In this document: positions 11,656 through 22,570 of the stretch, piece by piece
Layout of the letters: the number at the start of each line of letters is the position of its first letter
Position numbering within the stretch: position 1 is the first letter of the stretch
DNA from: Psilocybe azurescens
Lineage: Eukaryota > Basidiomycota > Agaricomycetes > Agaricales > Agrocybaceae
Direction of reading: 5' to 3'
DNA: 64,000 nucleotides
Assembly (NCBI GenBank): GCA_023853785.1
Contig: JAJIRX010000537.1
Location: 62,001 to 126,000 of the forward strand
Program-made: the position numbers and the translations under genes
The notes under the pieces: generated by a model
Seen by the model: only the letters and a program-made list of their open reading frames with translations
Told to the model about the DNA's origin: nothing
Databases searched by the model: none

Positions 11656-12921
11656 TTATACCGGTTTTGTGTGGCGGTAATATCTGGCTGAAGATGTAGC
11701 TTTAGTGCGCAATTCAGGGCGTAGGAAGAAAGTGATAGCATACCGGTAACCATTGCGTGGTCTCGCTCATAAGGCTCCAGTGTAACTTGCTCGAGGGGCT
11801 TGAAGTTATGTTCTTTTAGGTACTGCACTTCTGACGCGAAGACTGTCTCAGGAGGCACTGTCGAGTCGATACAGCTGGCTTTGATGGAGATGATGATATG
11901 GCCGCCATCCTTAAGGAAACTTTCGGCGTTGTGCACAATGATACGGGCTTGATCAGGCTGGGCAACATCGGCGAAGATAACATCAACAATGGGGAGCAAC
12001 ATTCGGTATTTGTTTGGTAGACGGGCATCCTCAACAATGGCTGTAAAATAATTCGATATAGGTCAAAAAATAGACGGTTAAGGGTCGTAGACATACGAAT
12101 AACATTTGTCCTCTTCTTCGCCATGTTGATCAAATCACGACCGGAACGCGGTGAAAACTCGACGGCGTAGACATTGCCCTCCTGCAATGTAGACAGCGGT
12201 GAACAATAAATCAGTAAAAAATATGCAGAGACCTTACAGGACCAACGATATCAGCAACATGGCTGACACTTGTTCCACTGGCAGCACCGAGATACAATAC
12301 CTTGGCACCGGGTTGGATGTAAATGTGGTCAAGACCGCCCAAAACACCAGCAGCCAATTTAGAGCGGAAAGGATTCCAGACACGGTACTCAGTCTTCGTG
12401 CCCTCGACACCTCCATCGATCGATATCCGCTTCTCACCGTACACTGAGTCGCCGGGGACGAGGTTTTTGGTGACCAACATGTGATCTTTTCCTTTCGCGA
12501 TGAAGACGCCGGCGTGTCTGTGGGGTTCCAAGACAGTGTTGGCGCCTCCTTTGGCTCCTCCACGGCCTCCTCCTCCACGGCCTCGGGGTGCACCACGGCC
12601 GCCTGGAGCACCGCGACCTCCTCCGCGACCACCTATTATTGAACAAACACAGCAGAAGTTTGGTTTAACGCCAGAAAAAATAACAACAGTAATATGTCGC
12701 ACCTCCTCGTCCGCCACGATCACCACCACGTCCACCAAACGAACCTCCCCGTCCTCCTCCTCCTCCTCGTCCACCAAAGCCTCCACCCCGTCCTCCTCCT
12801 CGTCCACCACGATCTCCTCCTCCACGCCCGCCAAAGCCTCCACGTCCTCCAGAAGCACCTGAAAATTGAACATAAGAGTCAGTATACCTTCTAGAAATAA
12901 TTTCTACTCACCAAATGCCAT
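11656..12921 (-). CDS. nop1: Fibrillarin, box C/D snoRNP 2'-O-methyltransferase
   Basis: Nucleolar S-adenosylmethionine-dependent methyltransferase that modifies pre-rRNA ribose groups guided by C/D snoRNAs and also methylates histone H2A Gln. The first exon is only MAFG (ATG at 12921). After an intron comes a Gly/Arg-rich (GAR) domain of about 80 residues, itself split by an intron. The conserved core follows: [38 protein letters not shown] (SAM-binding loop), [65 protein letters not shown] and [15 protein letters not shown]. The last intron is read as GTATGC...CTTCAG, giving a tail [11 protein letters not shown] and a stop at 11656-11658. No frame defects were seen. The GAR exon is CCTCCTCC-rich on the plus strand, which produces long spurious frames there. 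Confidence 0.95.
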
Positions 12922-14838
12922 TTTATTTATTGGTGATGCGTTTTTTTTCGTTAGTTGGTTATGAGAGGCGACGAACTGGAACAATTTTTTGCTTGCTTGA
13001 TTTAGGACGTGAAACAAACAAGGACAAGCATCGAGGGAGCTGCATCTTATCTTATCTCTTAGGTGCCAAGTGAAGTCCGTGATTTCGTCCATCCTTCCTT
13101 GTCTTTGAACTTCTTCCACTCATCGGAGACTGGGGCATAGCAAAGAAGTTTCTTCGTCTTTTGCTGCTATTTAGGAGTAACTCGGGCATCAAAGTCAAGG
13201 AACCTTCATTCTGGATCGAAGAATCCGTAATCTTTCGGTCAGTTTCTCCTGGTAGGTTCCCGTACTACGTTGTGTTTATGGCACATATACCTGCAGATTT
13301 ATTACGTGTAAAGGTTGTGTTAGCCTCGCGTATCTAGTTTTGTGAGTAGAAGTGATGCCAGGTTATTCCATAGGGAATGCGGGGCATCATTGAAGCTCAC
13401 TCATACAAAAGCTTGACGCGGAGGTTGCGCAACTGATTACAACTTTTAGATGATGTATATCACATCGTGTGATTTATCGTGGCTTTTTGAATACACGCTC
13501 AGTGTATCTGGAGGCTCTACAGTGGATCGTGATTAACTGAACGGTCTACAAACCCTCGAAAATGGAGAGTCTCGGTCTTCTGGCTCTCTCAGAAGCCTGG
13601 CGCTCTAACTTTATGCACTGATTACACCTTGCTCGACACTTTGACTTTGTATGGGGCGTGGCATGCATACGTATCCGCGTGGCGGATCGCTACCGTTATT
13701 CGGATGGCGAGTCAGCTAACTCTGGAAGGTGCAGAATTTGACTCTTTCAAGAGACGTATACCTTTCATGTCGGAGAGTTGCACCTTATCCTGGGGTCTCG
13801 CGTATTTCCCTGTCGCATCCAAACATTCTAGGGCTGCAAGCCCTTCTAGCGCACATGCACTCTCTGGATTTATACTTTTATCAAATTCATATCGGCCGAC
13901 TGTCTTGCAATCTGCTCAGGCTGACATCTCCTTCTTACGCCTCTCTACTCACCTCCCCATCCTTTTTTTCCAAAGTCCGATTCCAACCGGGCAGGATCCC
14001 ACACCGTCAATATACCCCCTGCTCCAAATAGAAGTGCCACCAAGAATCAGTCTTCTGCCGACGCACTTCCATCGGACGGCATGTGTATTCAGCAAAACAA
14101 GCTCCGGCGAGGCACCGTCGCTTTAACTTTACAGCGTTGACTTACCAATGGACCCATTCTGAGCTCTTTTCTGAGGAGCCGTCATTGATTGAAATCTGGC
14201 ATTGGCCGCGACACAATATTACCCTTCATATATGGACCCACCCTGGTTTCAGATCTTCGTCGAGCGCAACCTGAAGGTAAGTTCAATACACGATGCCTTA
14301 CAAACGCTTTATCAGATAATCTAGGATGCGAGTCTATTTATAGGTTCACTTCGTCTTCCATAGTGTCGACAAACAATCGATACCAGCGCTCAGTCGGTGA
14401 CTAGAAATCTATCCGGCGCAGTAAGATGAATCATCGAAGGATTTACTAGGTGCCATACCACTGATTAACCAGAATCTTCCTTTATCTGATAAGACAATCA
14501 GCAGAATCTGCTTACGTATTCAACCTTGATTGTTTTCTGGGAGAATTTTCTTCAGTTTCTATTAAAAACTGGCACCTCACCTCTATCCCCATGGCTGAGT
14601 ATGTAAACTGGAACCTTCGGCCTTACGCAATGTATACACGGAAAGGTGGAAAATCGACAGCTTACGGACTGGCCGGGTGCGCTAGTAATAGCCTACATAA
14701 GATAACCGGTCCACCACGGCTACATGCACTTTGCTCACGAGTCTCCCTTTCCCAGTAAATTGCTCCTCCCTCCACTGTCTGGCGCTTTCACTGTAACGAC
14801 GACGACGACTAGACTAAGCTGCTGGTAGTAGTGCGACC
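12922..14838. other. Intergenic, 1.9 kb; no gene recognised
   Basis: This holds the fibrillarin promoter on its left and the transporter promoter on its right. Open frames of up to 165 codons at about 13630-14270 have unremarkable composition, no motif and no consistent splice chain, so I do not call a gene. Confidence 0.5.
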
Positions 14839-17175
14839 ATGACCTCCTACGATGACGATCATACGAACGATTCACGGCACTCTCACGACATAACCATCGA
14901 GAACGTGCGCTCCTCGCGAGCCGACTCAGCATCTACCTCCAAAGAAAAATATACAGTGGAACCGGCCGTCGAAGTGACAAGCACCAAGGAAAAAGAAGAG
15001 ACAGAGGACGACCATCCGGATGGTGGCTCGAGAGCGTGGCTGATCGTGGCTGGGGTACGTCTGCATCGTTATTCTGAGAAGGCTTTATCTTTATCTCATA
15101 TGGGAAAACTTCATTTTTTGCAGGCGATGTGCAACACATTCTCAACGTGAGTGTTTTCATTTTCGCTTGCGCCTCCTCGACCTCGCGTGTCTTTTTTTTA
15201 CCTACGCGGTCCGGCGATGCTCTCGGGCTGGGGGATCGAAAAGACCTCATGACTCGTCCATTTCATTGATGATGGTCGTCCCTATGCACACATGCCCCCT
15301 CTCTTTACTATATCTTGGCGTACATATGTCATTCGTATTTTTAATCTTTCCGTCATCTGATGACTTTTTTTCATTCTATTTTTAAAATAGGTTCGGCTAT
15401 GTAAATTCTTGGGGAGTGAGTCATATTTCCGTTTCTGAATAGCGGTGGGCCAGGGTTAATATTTGTGGTGGATTAATTACAGATATTCCAAAAGTACTAT
15501 GAGGAGACGTTGCTCAGTAGTTCTTCGCCGTCAACTATGTACGTACGAGCAGTCATTCGATGGACTTATCCTTATCACTACTGAACGCGTGTTTTGGAAC
15601 ATAGAGCGTGGATAGGATCTATCCAAGTACGTATCCTACTCAACACGAAGTCTTTCCCTAAAGCTGACTAGAATCTCACAGTACTCTCTCGTCTTTCTGC
15701 CGGGTTTGATTGTTGGGCGCCTGTTCGACCTGGGATACTTCCGGTCAATATTTCTAATCTCAAGTGGGGTTCTCGTGGCAGCTACGTTCCTCGTAGCGCA
15801 ATGCACCGAGTACTGGCATTTCCTACTGTGTCAAGGCTTCGTCGTTGGGGTGAGTTGTCACCTGCTTCGAAGGGTTCCTGATGGTATGCTTATCTAGCTT
15901 TCTCCCTTTCTCCCCTTTCGTACCTTTTCTTTTTCTTCTAGTTCGGATGTGGCGGCATCTTTGGACCTACGACCGCAGTAATCGCTCACTGGTTCAAGAA
16001 GCGCCGTGGGCTCGCCATGGGACTCGTAGCTGTGGGCTCTTCTCTCGGTGGAACACTGCTTCCAATAGCGGCTAATAATCTTATTCCCCGTGTCGGGTAA
16101 GCTCGTCCGTTCTTTTGCACATACATGGCTCGAATGGCAGTGCAGTTCTCTCTAAGAGTTTGCTAATACCCGCTGCTACACACAAGGTTTAAATGGACGA
16201 TGCGGATATTTGGATTTATATTGCTGACGACGTTAGGAGTGTCGAATCTGGTAAGAAGACTCTTCCTCCGTCACTAGTCCCAAGCTCACCAACGATGACT
16301 CAGTTATTGAAACGTCGATTACCTCCCAGGAAGGTTGCCGGGGACTGCTCAACCTCGCTGCATTTAAGTCGGCGCCCTACTCAGTATACTGTGGCTCAGC
16401 GTTTGTCACTTTTCTTGGCATCTACACTGGTCAGTAATACTACAATTAACCTTGAAGGTCGAAACGATATCTAATGACGACCATTCATACAGTTCTCACA
16501 TACGTCGGTGTGAGCGCTACCGATATTGGAATCTCGTCAAACTTTTCGTTCTATTTCATTGCTATAGCCAATGCGAGCTCGTTGTTCGGCCGTTATGCTG
16601 CAGGAAATCTATGCGATCGACTAGGTACATTCTTCGAAATTATTGGAGTTAGGACCATACTTACAGGTAAATATCACAGGGGCGATGAATGTTATGATTC
16701 CTTTCACCACGGCAGCCGGAATTGTGACCTACGCTTGGCCATTCGCCCAAACGAAATCATCCCTCATCGCGGTCACTGTAATTTACGGGTTCGTTCCGTC
16801 GTAAACTCTTTCAAGTAGACGTCTAAAACCCGTCGTTCAGTTTCTCCTCAGGATCATACGTATCACTGCTATCAAATCCCATCATGGAGATGGGTGAGAC
16901 CGGAGATGTAGGGCGGCGTATTGGAATGTTTATGAGTATCCTTGCAATAGGCGCTCTGGCCGGGCCCCCTATCTCAGGCGCCATTGGTACGGCCACGGGT
17001 GATTTCAAGGCCGTTGGCTATTACGCAGGTTCGTTCTTTCAGACTTAGAGGCTTCTGCTGCTATTATTAGGTGGACTTATGAACTGTGCTCACAGGAACG
17101 GCAGTCCTTGTTGGCGTTGGTATGATGAGTATCACGCGGCATCTCATTCTCAAAAGAATGTTTGGGAAGATTTAG
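14839..17175 (+). CDS. MFS transporter, monocarboxylate-porter type
   Basis: Member of the fungal Mch/SLC16-like branch of the major facilitator superfamily in the plasma or vacuolar membrane; substrate cannot be told from sequence. A hydrophilic N-terminus starts MTSYDDDHTNDSRHSHD and leads to DDHPDGGSRAWLIVAGAM, the hallmark entry to the first helix. Later pieces are FGYVNSWGIFQKYYEETLL, SIQYSLVFLPGLIVGRLFD, FGCGGIFGPTTAVIAHWFKK, RRGLAMGLVAVGSSLGGTLL (helix 5), a central loop with RRLPPRKVAGG, FLGIYTVLTYV, NASSLFGRYAAGNLCDRLG, GRRIGMFMSILAIGALAGPP and a C-terminus RHLILKRMFGKI ending at 17175. Exons are short, separated by at least eight introns. One frame break lies at GGGG 16340-16343 and is mended by one extra G, giving VAGGLLNLAAFK. 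Twelve helices are expected for the family. Confidence 0.88.
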
Positions 17176-17387
17176 AAGTCTTCAACAGAACTTTCCTTGG
17201 AGCGATCTCAGACGCTCGTAATATAAGTACATATTTCATAGAGAAAGAGAACGTCAATTTCTTGATGCCCGGAACTGAACGCGCGCTGAATGGATAATAA
17301 CGATTTAATTCAGGTCATGCTATCAAGAAGTTGGGTGGGTGAAATGTGACTTACAGTAATCGTGCAGAAATAGGACTTTGCAGTGGT

Positions 17388-18005
17388 CTAAATACCCATC
17401 GACACAGATACAGCATGACACCCCAACGCGACCTGTCCATCCTTTATGCGGATATCAGAGACAGAAATGCGAGAAAAAACAAACACAGAACATACATGGA
17501 GATAATCTGTGCAACATACTGGCTCAGTGTTGCAATGACCGAAAGGCGCCGTTGCCAAGACTATCCATTGAATGACAGTCAACGCCGACAAGCTTGTTCA
17601 TACTTTTCTCAGGAACCGTGATGTTCAAGACATAAGTAAGGATGTTTTCGATTATACGGTTTTGGGGCTAAAAATTCCTTGGATTAAAGACACAACTTTG
17701 CTTCGGAGTGAACTTGAGAGGTCATTTACAGAGTCGACGTTCACGCAGCATGAAAGCGAGCCTCCGGCTTCCTCGCAGCTGGAGATGGGATGTTTTTCCT
17801 TTCTAAGATGCGGGATGGGGATCTGAATAGATGAGTAGTTATTTGTGGTGAGCAACATACCAGTGGGACGAGGATGCTCAAAGGTAACAATACGTACAAC
17901 CAAGGGACTCTGTTTGGCGGCTCTACGAGATGCTGCTGCGACTATAAGAAGTAGGATCAGCGCCGTGAACGCTGTCGACATTCGAAATGAAAGTGCTGAA
18001 AACAT
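17388..18005 (-). CDS. Class I hydrophobin (divergent third copy)
   Basis: Hydrophobins are secreted proteins that self-assemble at air-water interfaces and coat hyphae and spores. A signal-like N-terminus (MSTAFTALILLLIVAAAS, internal Met at about 17981; first Met at 18005) precedes an intron of about 70 nt. Then come SSCEEAGGSLSCCVNVDS, SKVVSLIQGIF, an intron, KLVGVDCHSMDSLG, then FGHCNTEPVCCTDYLH, an intron, and DGQVALGCHAVSVSM with a stop at 17388-17390. This supplies the eight cysteines in order C-CC-C-C-CC-C. The frame slips by one base between the GVDC and FGHC segments, near 17545-17560. In this case one base must be skipped, or two are missing. It could be a true defect or an error. 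It is more divergent from the two hydrophobins downstream than those are from each other. Confidence 0.7.
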
Positions 18006-19869
18006 GACTGAATGGTGGGCGAAATGTGTACGGGAATGTAGTAAAATATGCTGTAGGTGCCCCTCATCGGCAATTTAAGTGGTCAGTATTCCTGTTGTCT
18101 CTGGGTCGCATATGCAGACACGTTTCAATTTCTTCAAATTGAGCCTTCTGTCATAATCCCCGAGTCACCTGAGAACCTGAATACCACCCATCTATTAGGC
18201 CCTGGCCTGACAATAGGGTCTACCAAGGGTTTTGTGCGCGAAAGAACGTACATGTGACTGAAAAATCGGAGATAGATGTGACGCGTCAATAAAAGGGGAT
18301 CTATGTTTGTGGACATTGACATGCCACACCATTTACGTTCTGTGATCGATCCAATGGAAGTCAAGCGCTTGTGAGATCTCCGGCATTGTGAGATTCAGAA
18401 TTCCGTCGGATACTATAATTGTCCTCTGCACTGAACGTCTAAACATCTTTAATCACTGGCTTGCAGTTATTGTTATCAATACGTGTTCGTGACTCCGGAT
18501 AATGAAGTACGTGTGTAATTACTTCAGGAAATCCCCGACATGAGAGTGAACTGGATAATTCAACATCCTAGCATCAATTCTCTCTGGAACGCGCATGACC
18601 CCAATTGAATGGACTTCACGGTGGGTGGTGACAGGTAGCCTAAGGTAACCTGATCAAGAGTCGATCTTCCCTTTCAGGCAAGTGTTATGTTATGCTCGTG
18701 TCCAGTCAGTAACACATAGCGCAACAAGAGATAATATTCGAAACAGACCGAGCCTGGGATGGGTAAGGGCTTGAAGAATGACTTCTACTATCTCTCCGCA
18801 TAGATTCGAGTGCTGAAAACTAGATAATGATATCATGAGAAATGTCAAACCAGGCAGAAGGTAGTGAGATGTCAATAGTTCTCGGAATTTCTCAGAACCG
18901 TGGCCTGTTGGACCAAGTATAAACGTACCGATGGAACATTATCCGAGACTAATCACAGTGGAATTTCGAAGGCGAAGTAGATATCAAAGAATGTCCTCCT
19001 TAGTATCGTGCAATCCTTCATAATCAAATTCAGTAGAGCTTGATATATGACGTTATTTCTCACTGTTTCGAATGAAAACATGCTGCTTTCGAAATTTGAT
19101 TTATATTGTCCTTGATCTCACCGTTGAGTCGGGTTGGAAAAATGAGGCACATGGAAGACCACGGAGTATCGGTGCGTATTAATGAAGTAGATGGGAGCAC
19201 ATGCAGGCTGTGTTGAGATGAATAGATGACAAGAGGTACATGTCAGTGTGTGAACCAGTGTTATAGTCGTCTAAATTCCCCTTGTACTAGTGCCCCTTGT
19301 GCCGTCAAAATGCGAATGGCAACTCAGCATCTTATCATTGGGGACCGTTTCCAAAATTAAACTTGACAAACCTCGACATAATGCATCGAATCGATCCTTG
19401 AAATTAATTTGAAATTTAATGTGAATCACGTGCAGATATAGGCGCCGAAAACTGAGAATCGAATGGGGCGTCACTTGGGCATCAGTAATAACTGAACTCT
19501 CGCCTCTTATGAAGGCAAGAATAAAAACCTGTGACTAACCCTTTCTCTGGGATTTAGGAATCGCAATGAGTAGCCTAACTGAGCCACATTACGTAGGTCT
19601 ACGTAGTGTCGCGGTCAAGCATTCGGACTATCGTGGGCCCTGTTTTTTGCCTTGTTTCTTCAGATGCGAAGGTTTGATGAATTGTTATATAATTAGGCGA
19701 GCATATGTCCCATTCCAGGACTTCCATATGCCTGACTGGATTTAGCATTATTACCCGATTTCTTTTGGTATTCAGTAATTTGAATCTCTTGAGAGTTAAA
19801 CAAATACATCCCCTTTTATTGACAATTCGCGCTTCACATTTTTTACATAATTTTCAACATTTTCTAACT
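18006..19869. other. Intergenic, 1.9 kb; no gene recognised
   Basis: Scattered frames below 80 codons with no motif. It presumably contains the promoter of the hydrophobin that ends at 17388 (minus strand). Confidence 0.5.
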
Positions 19870-20530
19870 AAAAAGACCAAATGAAAACGGAAGCCCTATT
19901 CTCGACCATTTGGATACCGCTGTGAAGGGCCGCACACAGTCTTGTACGGTATAGTTCGAACACATTTTGACCGCTAACTCTGAGTTTAGAGGTTGAGGTT
20001 GACGGGAGTGCATCCAATGACAATTGCTCCAGCCTAAACAGATCTAATAAATATAAAAGATAAAAAGTGAAAATGAAAGCTTACAAACTGGTTGTTCTGG
20101 CAGCAGACAGGCTGAGCACTGCAGCTGTTACCGCCGATGATGGACGTGCAGTCCGCACCAACCAAGGCCGTGACGGGGAGACCGCAACCTGTACAATACC
20201 TAGGAGGAAAGCAATAACTCCACCAACAACATTGCTCTATTGAATTAACACATTTATCAGCCGCGAAATATGGCCCTGACAAAAGAAGTAGACCGACCTG
20301 CTGAGCAAGGGCGCAGCAGTAGAGAGAGTCAGTGTTGCATTGGCTTGCAGGGGTGGTGGGGGTTTGTCCTGGAGCATACTAATAAAGGTACATTAGTCAA
20401 TAATATATGTTAATGGAAAGGTATAAAAGCCCTACAGTAGTGACAGTAATTGTGGTGGTGGTTGCGGCAGCAAGGCTGGCGAAGAAAAAGATGAAGGCGA
20501 TAACAGAGTAGGCACGAGAGAACATATTGT
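19870..20530 (-). repeat. Duplicated segment, copy 1 (hydrophobin unit)
   Basis: The whole hydrophobin gene and at least 100 bases beyond its stop are repeated at 21895-22570. The 3' flank shares ATTCTCGACCATTTGGATAC, then CGCTGTGAAGGGCCGCACAC and TCTTGTACGGTATAGTTCGA, nearly unchanged. Confidence 0.85.
19986..20525 (-). CDS. Class I hydrophobin, tandem copy A
   Basis: A secretion signal starts at 20525 (MFSRAYSVIAFIFFFASLAA), followed by a Thr-rich stretch. After an intron comes PGQTPTTPASQCNTDSLYCC. After another intron comes SNVVGGVIAFLLGIVQVAV, then VTALVGADCTSIIGGNSC, SAQPVCCQNNQF, a last intron and AGAIVIGCTPVNLNL with a stop at 19986-19988. All eight hydrophobin cysteines are present with class I spacing. 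The frame breaks by one base at GGGG 20175-20178 (CCCC in the coding sense). One added C reads through as AVSPVTALVGADC. The same break occurs at the same place in copy B. Reading the exon from an acceptor two bases later avoids the break but gives a Cys/Trp-rich stretch that is not conserved between the copies. I therefore favour the hydrophobin frame. Confidence 0.82.
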
Positions 20531-21894
20531 AGGTAGTTGATCAAAAGAAATAGAGCTTGTTTGATTGGAGAGGCTGAAGCTGTTTTGCGAAGCTTTAATA
20601 CCTTTTTCTGTACATTGTCTGTATTTGGATATAGAGTGGTTTAGGAAAGCAAACGCGTCGGAGAGTTTCAAGTTTGAAAAAACACACATTGTCTTCTCTG
20701 CCTGAATTATGGACGAAGCGATATTCTGACATTCATTTTTTTTTCTCAGCCCATGAATTCAGGATCGCATATGCAGTGACATACATGAGAAGATGAGTAT
20801 GTCATGAGAAATAAATGAGGTGGAACGACAAAACTCACTAAGTAATTACTTTCCAATATATCGGATGACGGACCTGATTTTAGTACTGAGCTGATAATGC
20901 GTAGCTAGAATGCCGTTATGGTAGATACCATCTCAGCGGTAGGCACAAATGTTTCTTATCAAAGTATACCTGTCACCAATCTCGCATAATGCATGGAATG
21001 GCAGAGGGATCACATGCCCAAGTAAGAGCAGATGACTACCGCAGTGGGAGGTATATTGCAACATCGAATATAATTTATCGGGCTCTCGACTCTTGTATAA
21101 AAGGAATGTGTTCGCCATCAGCTCCTAACTTAACCATCGGCTTCACAGATCTACATGACCCGGTGTGATATAACTCGGGGACATTACGCAGCATTGCGGT
21201 TAACAAGCGGCGCTCAGACAATCGTGGGTTTTCCTCGTTCGTTCCGGATAGATTCAGTTTCAATTGTGTTAAATCTGAATTTGAATTTTCTCGACATATG
21301 TATTTGAGCGCCATGCACTTGCATATATTGAAACGATTTGGAGTCAGGAGATCGACTGATTGCTCTGATTATTTCTCTAAATCTCTTAGGGGCTCAAGAC
21401 CTGGGATTATATGCCGAGCAATGACTTTGTGTGGGCTACGTTGGGGACCCTGAAAATTTATTTTAATGCATAGCCAGGTGTCTTTCTGCGGTGCTCAGTT
21501 TGTAGTGACCCCAATGATACATTACGTATATCTGTGGGCAGCTAGCGAAACCTGGACAATCGTGGGTTTGCGTGCCCAGGGCCCCTGCTTTCTACCAGTC
21601 AAAATTGAATCTATTTATATTCAAAACAACAGCTGACAGCTACTATTAGTGCGAGGATGTATTGTTAGCTGCCTTGTATGCGTTACATGAACGACTAAAC
21701 AAGGGAACGCCTTATTACGCAACTTTGACGCCCAGAAGGTTAAAAATAGCACTTGGAGATTTTGGGGGCTTTCGAACAGGAGTTCCAATCCTCTTAATCC
21801 GAAGCATTGGCTATGTTGACAATCTGAAGAGCAAACTATGTTGTCACATTTTTATTCACAAAAGCGACCAGTAGCAGTATTTTTTACACGATTT
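20531..21894. other. Spacer between the duplicated hydrophobins; no gene recognised
   Basis: About 1.4 kb with only short frames. It should contain the promoter of copy A. I see no coding family in it. Confidence 0.5.
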
Positions 21895-22570
21895 TCCACA
21901 ATTTTTAACTAAAGAGATTGAATGAAAATGAAAGCCCTATTCTCGACCATTTGGATACCGCTGTGAAGGGCCGCACACAGTCTTGTACGGTATAGTTCGA
22001 GCACATTTTGACAGCCAGCTTGAAGTTTAGAGGTTGATATTGACGGGAGTGCATCCAATGACAATTGCTCCAGCCTAAATAGATCTGATAAATGCAAAAG
22101 ATAGAAAGAAAGAAATGAAAACTTACAAATTGGTTGTTCTGGCAGCAGACGGGCTGAGCGCTGCAGCTGTCACCACCAACGATGGACGTGCAGTCCGCAC
22201 CAATCAAAGCCGTGACGGGGAGACAGCAATTTGGGCAAACCCGAGCAGGAAAGCAATAACACCACCAAGGACGTTGCTCTGTTGAATTAAACACAGTCAT
22301 TAGCTTTGAAATACGGGTGTCACAAAATAAGCAGACTAACCTGCTGGGCAAAGTTGCAGCAGAAGAGAGAGTCGGTGTTGCACTGACTGGCCGGGGTGGT
22401 GGGGGTTTGTCCGGGCAAATACTAGCATGTTCGACGTTAGTAAGTCCCTACGGAAAGCCATAGAGGCACTTACGGTGGTGACGGTGATGGTCGTGGTGGC
22501 CGTTGCGGCAGCAAGGCTCACGAAGAAAAGGAAGAAGGCAATAACAGAGTAGACACGAGAGAACATTCTT
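21895..22570 (-). repeat. Duplicated segment, copy 2 (hydrophobin unit)
   Basis: Counterpart of 19870-20530 in the same orientation about 2.0 kb away. Introns and 3' flank are alignable as well as exons, which indicates a recent tandem duplication. Confidence 0.85.
22027..22566 (-). CDS. Class I hydrophobin, tandem copy B
   Basis: A signal starts at 22566 (MFSRVYSVIAFFLFFVSLAA). The rest follows copy A exon for exon: CNTDSLFCCNFAQQ, SNVLGGVIAFLLGFAQIAV, VTALIGADCTSIVGGDSC, SAQPVCCQNNQF, AGAIVIGCTPVNINL, stop at 22027-22029. Differences from copy A are mostly conservative (V/L, I/F, V/I, N/D) on both sides of the one-base frame break at GGGG 22217-22220. That indicates selection on both halves and argues that the break is not a long-standing inactivation. 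Introns match copy A in position. Confidence 0.82.

Noticed and set aside
12500..12862. Pro/Ser/Thr-rich plus-strand frame
   Set aside because: It is the complement of the fibrillarin Gly/Arg domain and arises from its repetitive codons.
13629..14126. 165-codon plus-strand frame
   Set aside because: No motif, no codon or composition signal distinguishing it from its other frames, and no splice chain.
20034..20282. Cys/Trp-rich alternative reading of hydrophobin A exon 3
   Set aside because: The stretch QCCWWSYCFPPRYC is not conserved in copy B, while the other frame (GGVIAFLLG) is, so the alternative is probably not coding.
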